64,000 nt of DNA from the NCBI GenBank assembly GCA_028753945.1, contig JAPNXP010000003.1:3658001-3722000 (forward strand), written 5' to 3'. The translations under genes and the position numbers were made by a program. The DNA comes from Hexactinellida sp. DTS-2022. Taxonomy: Eukaryota > Porifera > Hexactinellida. Shown in pieces: positions 25,529-37,947 of the stretch. Position 1 is the stretch's first letter. Every line of letters begins with the position of its first letter. The notes beneath the pieces are model-generated. The model was not told the DNA's origin. It did not search any database and saw nothing but the letters and a program-made list of their open reading frames with translations.

Positions 25529-25679
25529 AACTAACTAAATTGAAATCATTCAGGTGGAGTCATGCAGGTGGAATCATGCAGGCGGAGTCATGCTGAGTCA
25601 TGCAGGTAATCACCAAACCTCAATATGTGCAGTGAATTTAAAGAAATATACAATATAATCTACATATTTAATAATATGC

Positions 25680-26261
25680 CATCCCAATTAGTTCCCACGT
25701 GACGTCATAAACCATAATCGGTATACGTGTGTCTAATTCCATGTCATTTCATGTTTGCCATTTAAAATTGTGGGCGAATCGGATAAAAACTAAAGTTATT
25801 CCCAAATATGTAGTTTATGTCGTCATAATCCCGTCATTTCGTTTAGAAAACCAATAGATCGTTGTCAGCGTGTACTTTCAACGGGTATTATAGGTAAACA
25901 AATTGCTGAACACGAATTTCGCGTTTATAAATTTATAATATGAATATTTGTTGTTGTTGTTGTTGTTGTTGTTTACACAAAATAGGTAAACAAATTAATG
26001 AAAATTCAAAATCAATCCAGAAGTTAGCTTCCAACGGGTATTATAGGTACGTAAACAAGTATGCTGAATATGAATTTCGCATAACTAAATTTAGAATATG
26101 AAAAACAAGTTTTAAAAATGGAAATCTTATAAAGGGATGTATATAACGTCCCTTTCTAGCTTTTACATTTAGAAAGGGTGATGATTAAGGCCGCACAGTG
26201 CCGTTAACTTGAGGTGCGTAGCACCGATCTGTCGCAAAGCGACCGAGACCGAAGGGCTCGT
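25680..26261 (+). mobile_element. Rolling-circle copy with family B 3' end, composite
   Basis: The left part (25680-25880) is a block in the reverse sense of the 5' region. From about 25878 the family B interior follows (AACGGGTATTATAGGTAAAC, ATTTCGCGTTTATAAATT, TTGTTGTTGTT runs). The 3' hairpin cluster GGTGCGTAGCACC, GTCGCAAAGCGAC and CGAGACCGAAGGGCTCG ends at 26261. A 5' terminus is missing. Confidence 0.55.
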
Positions 26262-26302
26262 TATAATAAAGTTACATAGAAACAAGTATAAGTATAATAT
26301 AA

Positions 26303-26860
26303 TCTATATTATTAAAACTCGATTGTTGTGTGTGTGTGTTTATTTGCCCGGATTGTATTAATGTGATGGGGGAATAGAAAACGCATTTATAATTGAGATA
26401 AGAACTAACTTCCAATTGTTATAATAGGTAAACAAGCATGTTGACTTCGAAATTCGCATTATAAATTTCTAAATGAATATTTTTGTTTTGTTTACAAAAA
26501 TAGGTAACAAATTAATGAAAATTCAAAATGAACCTAGAGGCTAGCTCCCAAAGGGTATTATAGATAAACAAGTATGCAGTAAAGGAATTTCGTGTTCATA
26601 AATTGAACAAGAATATTTATTGTTTTGAATACAAAAAATGTTAACAAAATATTAATAAATCAAAATTAAAGTGAAAGTTAGCTTCCAACGGGTATTATAG
26701 GTAAACAAGTTAAAACTATGGAAAATGGTAGAAAGGGATTTATATAACATCCTCTACCATTTCCATGGTAGGAAGAGTGAGGAGTAATGCCCACAGCGGC
26801 AGTTAACTTGAAGTACGTAGCACCGATCTGTCGCAATGCGACCGAGACCGAAGGGCTCGT
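26303..26860 (+). mobile_element. Rolling-circle (Helitron/Helentron-like) element, family B, short copy
   Basis: Starts TCTATATTATTAAAACTCGA after an A, followed by a GT run and TTTGCCCGGATTGTATTAAT. The interior carries degenerate units of AACGGGTATTATAGGTAAAC. The 3' cluster ends AGGGCTCGT at 26860. It lies 41 bp downstream of the end of the preceding copy in the same orientation. No protein is encoded. Confidence 0.65.
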
Positions 26861-27372
26861 GTATATAAAATATTGAGTCCTCCCTAGCGTATAACATACA
26901 ATACGTATTAAACGTCAGTATTAGACATAAGACAACTGAAAAATTAAGTTTTTTATAAAGTTAAATATTTTAATGCATGATAATGGGGCAGACCAATAGC
27001 CAAGGGGCTGAGCCCCCCTGGAGAATTTTGGGGGGCCCCAGAATTCTTAATGTCCAATTAAACGCCATTGAATATACTATACATAGATTTTTCATAATAT
27101 AGCAGACTCAGCCCTCTGCAATTCCCATTGCCTCGCCTACTATCACTTTCTGACTACAGGCCTGCAAGGGGGAAATATTAATATAAGTGTAAACACAAGT
27201 GTCACAATATATATATAATTGAAATATATTCTGTAACTAAGGACATACTTTTGTAACACGTAGTATCGTTAAAACGTGATACGTGTATAATACAACTTGG
27301 AATATTTCCTGAAAATTCCAAAAATATTATAAATGTCATTGATGTAAATAAAATTGAGTACAAGTTGTGTAA
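26861..27372. other. AT-rich spacer with a C/G-rich palindrome fragment
   Basis: Near 27001-27050 is an imperfect palindrome (AGGGGCTGAGCCCCCC ... GGGGGGCCCC), probably a MITE terminus. Nothing else was recognised. Confidence 0.4.
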
Positions 27373-27675
27373 CAGTAAAGTACCAACAAGGTCAATACGA
27401 AATCCCGGTTAATACGAACACTATTTCAGTCCCGTTCAAAGCCTTTCAATTGGTTAATACGAATTCCGGAAAGGCGAACCCATTTTGACGGTCCCCTGTG
27501 CCGTGTTTACTAAGAAATTAAGTGTGTTAAATTTGAATTAAGACGTATTTACTAAGAGTTAAGTTCGTACTTAAGTTCGAACTTTTATCATAGTGAATAC
27601 GACTTAAGTTCGAATTTAGTGCTTAAATTATTAGTAAATACGGCTACTGGTATTCGTATTAACAAGGTTCAACTG
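27373..27675. mobile_element. Pogo-like MITE with a nested inverted-repeat element
   Basis: The ends CAGTAAAGTACCAACAAGGT and ACAAGGTTCAACTG resemble pogo termini with GTTAATACGAA words inside. The middle (about 27499-27655) is an inverted repeat of GTATTTACTAAGA and ACTTAAGTTCGAA motifs, related to the larger foldback at 31531-32242. Confidence 0.5.
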
Positions 27676-28678
27676 TAATGCGGATGTATTTATAAATATT
27701 CTAGAGCATCTTAGTAACTTTGTATTTAAATTTTATGATCTAAAAATGACTATTTTGACATTTCTAAGAAATAGAACTGTTCTACCAGTTATTGAGTAAT
27801 TATCACATCAGGTTAAGAGAATGGTACGATTGGGATAATATTTTAAAGAAGGATGGAATCTGAGTCGCGATCGTATATTTGACTAAAATTCTACCTTTAG
27901 GATCTTTGCACAAAGTACAACTAAATTTACAACTAAATCAAATGTTTGTGGGTAGAGCATTTCATTTTTACTGTGCCCATATAAAACTTATATTTCCATA
28001 AGGAGTTTTTCTAAATAACATTGGATGATTTATATATGTATACAATTATACAGGCCCAACATAATTGATTTTTAGCCAGCATGGCATACCTTTCAAATAT
28101 AAATGTAAAAGTTACACCCCCCTGGCGCTGGAGAGTTTCGGCGCCTATGATAGTGGCCCAGTGTTTACTGCTTTGGTATTTTTGTTATTTGTTATTAATT
28201 ATTAGTTATTCCGTATCCTCTCTACAAGACCAGAAATTGGATTATAGATGTGCACCTGGGATCAAAATTTTTGGATATATTTTAACACCCATTTAATGTC
28301 ATAATAGGAAAACAAATAGTTACGAATATTCAATATAATTACATTCTATGGAATATATAAATCTACATATGATAGCAGTTCACATAATTACAAATTGTGA
28401 TTAATTTCTGTCGTTATTGAGTTGCTACTTTCCTTCGTTTATTAATATTCTATTGTTTCATAAATATATTGATTCAACTTGATATACATTATAGCTTCTA
28501 TTAATATAATTGAAAACCAAAATTATATATTCCATAACAATGACAGATGACAGCTTTAATAAAATATTGTAGCCAAACCTATTTAAATTAATAATTGATC
28601 ATGAATTAGCATATCTCTTTCTAATATACTTAATTAATAATATATTAAATTAAACAAAATATATTTGATTAAAATTAT
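27676..28678. other. AT-rich spacer, no supported gene
   Basis: A 71-codon open frame near 28081 has no domain, splice or codon signal and overlaps a CCCCTGGCGCTGG/CGGCGCC palindromic patch. I treat it as chance. Confidence 0.4.
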
Positions 28679-28985
28679 ACGAGCCCTTCGGTCTCGTCGC
28701 TTTGAGACAGATCGGAGCTACGCACCTCAAGTTAACGGCCGCTAAGCGGCCTTAGACATCACCATTTCTACCATGGAAAAGGTAGAAAAGGATGTATATA
28801 CATCCTTTTCTACCATTTTCTAGTTTTTACTTGATTACCAATAATACCCATTGGAAGCTAACTTCTGCGTTGATTTTGATTTTTGTATAATTTGTTTACC
28901 TATTTGTGTAATCAACAACAACAAAATATTCAAATTATAAATATTAAATTCAACGCAAATCCGACAAATCGATACAAAATTAGTG
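28679..28985 (-). mobile_element. Truncated rolling-circle element, family B
   Basis: The 3' hairpin cluster (ACGAGCCCTTCGGTCTCG, AACGGCCGCTAAGCGGCC) leads into a TTTCTACCATGG/CCATTTTCTA inverted segment and one interior unit (TACCCATTGGAAGCTAACTT). The 5' end is missing where the MITE at 28993 begins. Confidence 0.6.
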
Positions 28986-28992
28986 GTGTATA

Positions 28993-29163
28993 CAGTAGAA
29001 CCTGTCTAATCCACAACCGTCGGGATAGGGAACAAATGTCGGATTGCCAAATAGTCGGATTATGTAGGCTCTAATGCATAGTCCAACGTTCATTGGGATA
29101 AGGAAAAAGTGTTGGTTCTGCTGAATCCGGATTATAGAGGGTCGGATTATGCAGGTTTTACTG
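28993..29163. mobile_element. Pogo-like MITE (CAGTAGAACCTGTCTAATC)
   Basis: 171 bp, ends CAGTAGAACCTG and CAGGTTTTACTG, flanked by TA. Inside are repeated GTCGGATTAT words. This is a different subfamily from the GAGGCTCC copies. Non-coding. Confidence 0.75.
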
Positions 29164-31404
29164 TAAGAAAATATTTAGTGTGTAAGTTCGGAAAAAATCA
29201 ACTGTGTGTCTGTCTGTCTATGTGAGTGAATACGGCATGACTAACATATTAATTTCTTGTAATAATGAACAAAACGCATCCAACGCACCCGTATGTAGAT
29301 AATGAACCATCTGTATCTAGATTATAAGCATCTAAGATTCTAAGCATCTAAGACACAATCGCAGAATTTAACTGTAGGAAGTTCAAAAAAATCTTCCACG
29401 CCCTACTACCGAAAGTATTTGCATAGATCAATAATTTCCACTTTCATTTTATGGCATCCTAAACTCAATATGTTTAGTCTCATAAATTCAGATAAATTTA
29501 CAAGTTATTTGTGATTATTTGAGGTGGTAAACACATTAACTAAATAATTAGCTCATTAAATATTTGATTTGTGTATTGACGGTCCCCTGTGCAGTATTAT
29601 CTTTAATTAAGAAAATAAGAGGTTAATTTTTGATTTCTACATGTCCAAAATACTTTTATTAAACATTCGAACTATTTGCGCCCTGGATGCCTTAACTAGC
29701 AGTGGAAGATGGCGGAAATATGCAAGTCCTTTTGGGCATGTCGACTAGAGATGCACTCCACATATTGTATAACAAGCTATTAATCCAACTTGAAAAATAA
29801 TATATTTCAGGTTAGTTTGACACAAATTAAGTGCATTTTGCTAAGAATGCGTTTGGTAGGTGAGTGTTTTTGTAATATTCAGAAAGGCAATAATCTTGAA
29901 TTAATTTTTAGATAATTCGGTAGTATTAATTATAGGTTGCGATATTATTACACAGTCAATAATAACGATTATAAATCCGCATATAGATGGCAAAGTTAAC
30001 ATTTAGGGACAACCAAATACGTATTTAATTATTTCTAAATCAGATACGTTAATTAGTATATTGTACTGGCTATAATTAAATAAATAGCCTCACTCACAAA
30101 TATTTAAAGGCTTTGGATAATGTACAATTAGTGTAGTCATAATTACAATAGTAGTCATGATTACAATACATTTAAATATCCTATTCCATACTAGTCGCAA
30201 TGGAGAATATTGTCTAAGCATAGTTGTATATATACGTAAATCGTTAATAAATCTAAAATCGATTAACGACATATTCATTTTAATTGATAAATAAATAAAA
30301 CATCTTTAGGAGAATACATCTCATAATTATTATTTTCCCAAAAAGTGTCAATGAAAAAAAAATACACCAATTGCTTTGTCTTATGGTAGTAATTACGACA
30401 AGATAGGCTGGGCGGACGGCCGCACAAACATTAGAACGGTTTTAGAACTGTACATATTTTAGTATAGAACTATAGTAGTAAGTACTGTACATATTTTAGT
30501 ACTGTACATATTTTAGTATAGAACTATAGTAGTAGTATACACTAACCAGCAAGAAGTATTTGAAAAACAGGAATTATAATCCAGACACAATAATTGCCTT
30601 GTAACTTATTAATGGCTGTTTAATCTTCACTAAAGCGATTATAAATATTTTATTATAGTTAAAAATTGTAAAAATATAGCGATTTCAAGTCAATTTAGCT
30701 AATATCCATTAAGTTGCATAAGTGTCTCTGCCACGTTTCGCTTGTGGCACAAGTGGTGCAAATGGTAATGTGGCTGTATCTCAGTAAAATAATCGTAATG
30801 ATTAGAAATTAAGCACCTAGAGTAATTCGACCACGTGGAATTCAAATGTGAAATCAGAATTTGTATATTCTAATTGCCTCATAATGATCAGAAATTCTAT
30901 ATTTAATTAGCTCAATATATAGTTAATGAGTTTAACATCTCCATGAAATGGTAAATTCAAAATTTTTGCTATTTTTTTATACATTTACCTATCGTTCAAT
31001 GTAAACATCCCTGTTGAAGCATCTACAAATATTATTATGCCTGGAATGTATGAACACAAATTATTTTGTTGTTCTAATACTTTTGGTCGGGTAGCGTAGT
31101 TATTCACTAGAAGCAGTACACGAAAAGTATCAGTGTAGGAAGTACGCAATATTTCTACAGTTGCAGTAAATATTACTAATAAACTTGATAAAAACTAAGC
31201 TCAGTCAATAATGAGATCATAACGTAAATAAAGAAATTGATATTTGTTGACAGTTTATTGCTTTGGGAACAAAGTAAATAAAAAGGATAGCGATCATATA
31301 ATCAACTGAATCTAAATTGTTTGTTTGCAAAAGAATTGCCTAGGAACAATATAAATAAGAAATTCAGGTAAGAACATACTAATAACATGGCACTAGATAA
31401 TATA
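29164..31404. other. Long AT-rich spacer with degraded repeats
   Basis: No gene was found. About 30770-31100 resembles 59690-60010 (shared AATTAGCTC, GAAATTCTATATTTAATTA and TTATGCCTGGAATG words, partly in inverted order), so it is a degraded dispersed repeat. GACGGTCCCCTGTG near 29579 also occurs at 27488. A GTACATATTTTAGTA motif repeats near 30447-30515. Confidence 0.45.
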
Positions 31405-32460
31405 CAGTGAATGCCGGTTATAAGCACATCATGCTTATAACCGACATAAGTTCTATAACCGACATAAATTATATAGGGTATATGCAGCATATTATACAGC
31501 AATTTGTAAATACACTCCTAATCCTGGTCTGGGCCCGTATTCACTAAGATTACTTAGTACTTAAGTACTAAGTATATACTTAAGTACTAAGTACGTACTT
31601 AGTTAGTACATACTTAAGTCGTATTCACTAAGAAATATTGTTGTACTTAAGTACATACTTAACTAAGTACGTACTTAATACTTAACCCGCTGATAACCAC
31701 TTGTGACCCACATGCCCATATATGGGCATAAAGTGGTTTAGTTCCATTTCCGTGACCCATCGGTGGTAAACGTCGTGTTAAGTACGAAATTGAATTATAT
31801 TTATTGAATTATATTTAATAGCATAGCATATTAGTGTATGGAATGCTATTGTATTAGCTTGCTGTATTCTTTTAACTTTAAAAAGAATATTCTCAATGAA
31901 GTTCCTGTGATTTTTGTGCTTGAGAAAAAACAGACTTTTAGAAAACAACAACCAATTGTAATAAATGTTGAAAATAGAATCATAAACTTCCCCTAAAGTA
32001 AAGCAAGTACTACTAGAAATCTAATACAATGTTCTAATTAAACACCAACGTCTAAAGAGTCAATAAAAGAAAATTCTTATAAGTTAAGTCAACTTAGTAG
32101 GTTACTTAAGTTTTGTACTTAAGTATGTACTTAAGTACACACTTAAATCTTAGTGAATACCTATCTTAGTGAATACGACTTAAGTACATACTTAGTACTT
32201 AAGTACTAAGTACGTACTTAACTTCTTAGTGAATACGGGCCCTGATCCAATTTGCATACGCCTAAATCACAAATTAATGTTACGGTATAGGAGAGGTTCC
32301 AAATTTTCGCGCTCCTAAATTAAAATTTTCCAAAAATCATGCTCCAAAAGAGCGTCTCGCGCTCCTGGATAATTCCTTGGGTATATGGCAACCGTTTTTC
32401 CAACATAGTGTTCTTATATCCGATATGTTCTTATAACCGGTGTATATCCGACATCTACTG
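31405..32460. mobile_element. Pogo-like MITE split by a foldback insertion
   Basis: Ends CAGTGAATGCCGGTTATAAG and the inverse of CAGTAGATGTCGGATATA, with TA on both outer sides. The two halves (31405-31530 and 32243-32460) share inverted GGTTATAAG words and are separated by the element at 31531-32242. Confidence 0.65.
31531..32242. mobile_element. Foldback element with GGGCCCGTATTCACTAAGA ends
   Basis: Both ends carry GGGCCCGTATTCACTAAG in inverted orientation, followed by dense ACTTAGTACTTAAGTA palindromes. The middle is AT-rich and non-coding. It is inserted in a pogo-like MITE. No clear TSD was found. Confidence 0.65.
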
Positions 32461-34129
32461 TATAAACAAATAAAGTACTATATAAAGAAAGTAATTTAAG
32501 CATTGTTTAGTCAATTAACTACGTTATAAAGAAATTTGACGGAAAGAATTTAGTAAAATTTAGTATTTTAATATTTGGGTGATTTGTACAAGAAATATAG
32601 ATCAAGAATATTCAATCTATTTCTCCACTTACAAACAACAACGCTTAGGAACATCATAAGGCATTATTTATATAAAACATAACGTTGTGATATAACTCTA
32701 ATTTGGGGTATCAAAAGAAGAGGATTGTACGAACCTCAAAAGAAGAGGATTGTACGAACCTCAAAATTATTCGGATTAAATCTACAGGGAAAATTGTATA
32801 CACTAGATTCTAGAACCTGTCTATATCGGTCACTCTATAGCGGTCACTTGTCTTTAAGGGTATTTAGAAAAGGCTCCCCATATGCACATAATTTCATATT
32901 TTATAATCAACCTGTGTATTGCAGTTACTTGTCCCTTGGGTGGCCCTTTAAATTAGGTTCAACTGTAACTCATTTTAGTTTAATACTACCATCGGAAAAT
33001 GATGACAATCATTCTCAAAATTTGTACTATGGTTATATAAAGTAAAATGACCATACTACTTGTACCTGATTTTGTTTGAGGGCCACTGTGAGGGGATAAA
33101 TTGGAGAGTACAAAAGCATTTGGGAATTTTAATTAAGTTGTGATAAGGAATTATGTATTAATCAAGATGAATTAGTATAATTGCTTAAATTAAGCATTGA
33201 CTATTATTTGTACTTATAAAGGAAATACCAAAATGCACATAAGATTCCTGAAAACTAGGGCTACTAATTCTATGGGCGCATGATCAGGCCAATAGATGTT
33301 TAAAATTAAGTGAATTTCGTTGTTCGAAGGTAGTATGATAGCTAATGCTTTATATTATATTATAATTAATGATTATAATTCAATTGTTGAGTGTCAATAT
33401 ATATAGGGAGTAGAAAATGCATATAAAAAATGAGATATAGACCAACTTCCAAATGTTACAAAAAGTAAGCAGATACCGTATTTACTCGAATAGTCAGCTA
33501 GGCAGTTATTAATTTTAGACCCTGAGGAGCGGCGATTATTCGAGTATATACTGTATGCTGATCACAAATTTGACATTTAAATTTTTGTTATAGGTGTCTT
33601 TGTGACAAAATATGTAGACGTGATGTCAAGTATTATAACTAAGTAAATTGACCGAGACTAGCTTTACAAGTTTAGAATAGTAAATTGCAGTAAAAGCATA
33701 TGTTGAATCAAATTTGTCTATAAATAGGATTATGAATTTTGTTGTTTAGTGGGTCATATTAATAATAAGACAGATATTTCAATGACTAAACTAGTAAACC
33801 GAGAATGCGTGGATGTGAGTGATCCATCACGAGGCGACCTAGACCGAAGGGCTCGTATTAACGTATGTGCCGTCTGATGAAATAAACGGAAGGACAACAA
33901 ACATAATCATACAATAAATTAAGTAATAATACAGTAATCGGAACATCTATGTTCCAATTAAAAAACCAAGTCTTTTACATTTTGCATGATATTTTGTATA
34001 ATGAGGTGCATATAATGAGGAAGTAATCATGTAATCACTTCGAATGTGCATAATTTTTGGTACATTTCATTTGTAAAAAAACAAGTAAACTAAAAAACAA
34101 GTAACAATTTTTTAATTCAACAATTACAG
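32461..34129. other. AT-rich spacer with MITE remnants and a 26-bp duplication
   Basis: A 26-bp unit (CAAAAGAAGAGGATTGTACG plus 6 bases) is tandemly doubled at 32711-32762. A degraded pogo-like MITE lies at about 32800-32968 (TAGAACCTGTCTATA / AGGTTCAACTGTAA). A short TACCGTATTTACTCGAATA repeat lies at 33474-33555. A solo rolling-circle 3' end (GCGACCTAGACCGAAGGGCT, then CG) is at about 33830-33855. No gene was recognised. Confidence 0.45.
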
Positions 34130-34203
34130 GATGCCAGTAACCGATGATCTATCCGGTATCGCGTCGCGGTATGCGAAGCAAATTTGTCTACCACGAATTA
34201 AAG
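34130..34203 (+). other. Exon-like segment, unconfirmed
   Basis: A 74-bp stretch, unusually GC-rich for the area, is preceded by TTCAACAATTACAG and followed by a GTAAGAT donor. It is open (G then ATG, encoding MPVTDDLSGIASRYAKQICL and four more residues). I do not recognise the peptide and see no partner exon, so it may be chance. Confidence 0.2.
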
Positions 34204-35322
34204 TAAGATATGTATCGCGGGCAGTGTTCGAGGCGATATTCTACGGTAGAAACATCCGTATGTGTTTCCATGCTCTTATGCCAATTAATTGCTCACGCCA
34301 TCAGGTGGCTTCAGCATAAGTCCAGGCATTCAAATCATTTCATAAGATATCCTGTTATTTGTTGTGTTCATTTACAGAATAACTGGAGTCTTGTTATTAT
34401 TATTGCTTGTTGAGTCAACAAATCATATACTATCAAACTATCATATTGTTGAGTTATTGAATGTAAAAAAACAACTCCTCACTTTATGTAACTGTTATGC
34501 AATTAAAGTTGCAGAGAAATATTGCTATGAAAAAAACAAAAAACAAAAAAACAAACTTATTCCCTGCGATTAACGAGGTTCCAATTAGCGAAGGTGTACG
34601 GTAAAATAATACAATGTATTAATCGGGATGTAATTTTAAGATTGTGATAGAAATTCAGCAAACTTAGTAGTCCATAAAGCACAATTAAAGTTTATATACA
34701 ATAGACAATCAAAAAAATGTTACAAAAATGATTAAACAACCTGGTATGAGAGTTACAAAGGCGAGAAAAAGGAGAACAATGGTGAAGAGAGAACTAAAAT
34801 AAATTGAACCAATAAATGATTGAAATTTAAAGAATTATCAAAATATAATTCATAATCATCACTTTAAAATTTGTACTTAATTGGTAAATAGTTTACAACT
34901 ATAATGCACTATTTAAGATGCTCTAAATGTGCGCCTGGAATTAGCTTATAGCAAACCATCATCACATAAGCATAATATTATCTAGTTAAGCAAAACCGCT
35001 ATTGAATTTCGCGCAATTTCGTTGCAAAAAGGAAGAAATATTTTATTAGCCAATATATAATAGATTAAATCCGAAGATATGTCAAGAAAACGAATCCAAA
35101 AATTTTTAAATATTTTTAAAAATTTTAAATTATTAAAAAAAAAATTCTGCCACAAATGTTATTGTTTTTGATCATTCTGAATTTTTTAGAAAACAAATAA
35201 AAAATTTCAATTTTTAATAAAAGACACTTTTTTATTAATTAATAACGGTGCAAGAAAACTAAAATTTTTGAAACGGACATACATTGTAAAAAAGGCGTAT
35301 AGGTAGGTAGGTACCTAAACTG
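34204..35322. other. AT-rich spacer, no feature seen
   Basis: Low-complexity A/T runs and no coding signal. Short frames here lack any recognisable motif. Confidence 0.4.
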
Positions 35323-35476
35323 ATGTCTGTCCGGAATAGAATTTCAAATTTTATTAAGTTTTATTGAGCAATAATTTTTTTAGTGCAAAATATATATAAT
35401 TTTTCAACTAAAATTACTAAAAATAAAATTTATTTAATTTAAATTCTAAAACCAAAATTCTAAACCGGACAGACAT
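35323..35476. mobile_element. Small MITE (GATGTCTGTCCGG ends)
   Basis: GATGTCTGTCCGGAATAGAAT at the left is mirrored by ATTCTAAACCGGACAGACATC at the right, with AT-rich sequence between. Non-coding; TSD not determined. Confidence 0.55.
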
Positions 35477-37431
35477 CGCTAAATAGAGTAAGGAACATTT
35501 CATAATTGAGGTTACATACTATTCAAAATTATAATTCTAGATAGTGAATTGTCGATAATTGGCTTGGATCAGTATAGTATAGAAATTTGAATAAGCTATA
35601 ACCGAGGATATATGAATTCGCAAATTCTAATATGTATTATGGATATTTACTAGATAGTTATAGAGCTAAATGGCTTTTTCAAATTCAATGTTTGAAAATT
35701 CACTAGCGGTTTCCCTTAATTAACAATGGCTTACACCTAGTTTATTACTTATCGGATATTCTAATATAATGTAAGAAATTACAAATGAATACTCACGTGT
35801 GAGATAAAGTTAGATGAGTGCTGAAGTTTTTTGCCATTTTCCGGAAATAACTCAAATCACAAGGAGAATCGAGCTGGGCAGCTACTGTACCCTCTCGTCT
35901 ACGCATAATAGAAAGAGAATCGCAATATAAGGTGAATAAACCTGCGTTGCAATAGTATAGACCAAATTGGGCAAGTTGGATTACAATCCTGGATTGACGA
36001 TGAGAAAATTATCTAATTTCTAAAATGAATGAATGATAAGATAGGGGAAGGAAAAGAAATTCAGAAAATTGAAAAAGAAAATTCAGAAATTGAAAAGGGA
36101 AAGAAATGATAAACTGAGTAAACAAGAAACAAGAGACTATCAGAATATGCCTAATATATATATATATATATAGAGAAGTGTTTGTTTATAGCACAAACAT
36201 CCTGTAACTAAGCAACAAAGTATCTTAGTCTATAGTTAGCTTCTCTACAAACCTCTTGCTTATAATTCTGAGTAAATTTGTAACAGAAAGCAATTTAAAA
36301 TAGAGGTAATATTTAATATTTAGTTTTATTAGTTACTTAATTATGTTATAAATAATTATGATAAGTTATATAAGTTATTAATAAGTTATCTCTTAGTTGC
36401 CAATTGAAAGTGAAAAGGAAAGTGTTTTTTTTTCTATTCATACCTTGGACCCCAGCCCCAAGGGCATCTATGTCCTAACTTAGTTATGTAATTAATTAAT
36501 TAATTAAATTAAATTATTTAATTCAATATGCAATTTAAATCCTAACTAAGAAAGATTATTGATTTTCGTTAATTAAATTGATCAGTGTTGACGAGTTTAG
36601 AATATATGTGAAAGGATATTCAACCTTTAAATTAATAATAAACGAATTAATAAACTCTTCTTATTATATTATAAGCTACCTTTTCACTGAATTTGTATTA
36701 TTATTATTCAGGTGTAGGTTCGTTCGGGCAAGATAAATATTGGTAAACTGTGGAGTAGGAAGGAGTTCAAGTATTTTCAATCAACTTGGAACATACGTAT
36801 AAACTAGGTACATACGTATATACTTATTTTAGTTATTTACTATCACAGTCGTCAATACGAACACCAACGGATGGTAAAGATTTGTTCGCTTTAATATCCG
36901 GAGTTTGTGTTAATTAAGCATCCTACTTAATCATTGGTATTGATTTCAAATACCGAAATAATGAATACTATACTAGTTAACAAACGCTTTGAACAGATGG
37001 AGACAGTTGTTGAATTAACTAAAATCTGGGGTTCTCCAATTTGAAATTATCATGGATACAATTTTATCATACAAATCGGAACAAATTTATCGAACAAAGC
37101 ATCGATGCTCTCGCTGATGTACATAATGACGTCGATGGTGATAAATTCAAAGTTGAAATTCATAGATATAGGACATATGTATACTCTCGCGTGACAATAA
37201 TCAGAATTTAACTTGGGGAAATTTACTATTCTTGTTCTGCTGCAATGGATGGTTAATGGGGATTTATAGAATCCATTCCAAAATTTATTATCGCCCAGAG
37301 GTTGGCATCCCTGATAATAAATCAGCGTTGTGTTACATATGCCAATTCTTAAATAACTGATTGACGCACTAGTTGTCCACTGGTGATAGGATCAATATGT
37401 ATGTCATCTTGGATATCTTAAATTTCCGATG
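35477..37431. other. Mostly unique AT-rich sequence
   Basis: It includes the second copy of the GTGAAAG repeat at 36388-36480 and a TA microsatellite at 36153-36171. A minus-strand open segment at 35797-36000 ends at a GTGAGT donor (see findings). I cannot identify a gene. Confidence 0.35.
36388..36480 (+). repeat. Dispersed GTGAAAG repeat, copy 2
   Basis: TTAGTTGCCAATTGAAAGTG leads through a TTTTTTTTTCTATTCATACC segment to GGACCCCAGCC. The order is the same as at 20728 and 52302. Confidence 0.55.
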
Positions 37432-37561
37432 TAACAGCCCAGATTATACCCCCCTCCTCGAATATACCCGGGTGTAATCTGTCCTAGCCCAGATTATACC
37501 CCAGGGTATGAAGTGGGCTAGCCCAGAATATACCCCTTTGGGGGTATAATCGGGAAAGCTG

Positions 37562-37735
37562 AATAACGCCGAATGGAATAAGGCCGAATAATATTCAAGA
37601 GTGGAATAAGGCCGAATTGTAAATCCGGATTAAGGCCGAATTATATTCAAGAGTGGAATAAGTCCGAATTGTAAATCCGGATTAAGGCCGAATTGTAAAT
37701 CCGGATTAAGGCCGAATAATATTCAAGAGTGAAAT
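37562..37735 (+). repeat. GGAATAAGGCCGAATTGTAAATCC subterminal repeats, left arm
   Basis: Five to six irregular units of AATAAGGCCGAAT alternate with TGTAAATCCGGATT or AATATTCAAGAGTG. They match in inverted orientation the repeats at 43142-43365, so they are part of the terminal arms of the composite. Confidence 0.7.
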
Positions 37736-37947
37736 AACCATTCATACATATTTGATGTTATTTAACACAAATAATTGTATTCTAAGCTAGAATGATTCCA
37801 AAATGTTATTCTCTGATCCGGCTTCTTATCAGACTTGTTAATTCGATACAACTAGTACTTACCACTTACAAGTATATATGTACATAGTTTATAGTGCAAG
37901 CTTAATAGTATATATTATAGAATAAATCTTAAAGTCCTATCCCGATA

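Noticed and set aside
28081-28296. 71-codon frame with a hydrophobic segment
   Set aside because: Single short frame in AT-rich DNA; apparent membrane segment arises from T-rich codons.
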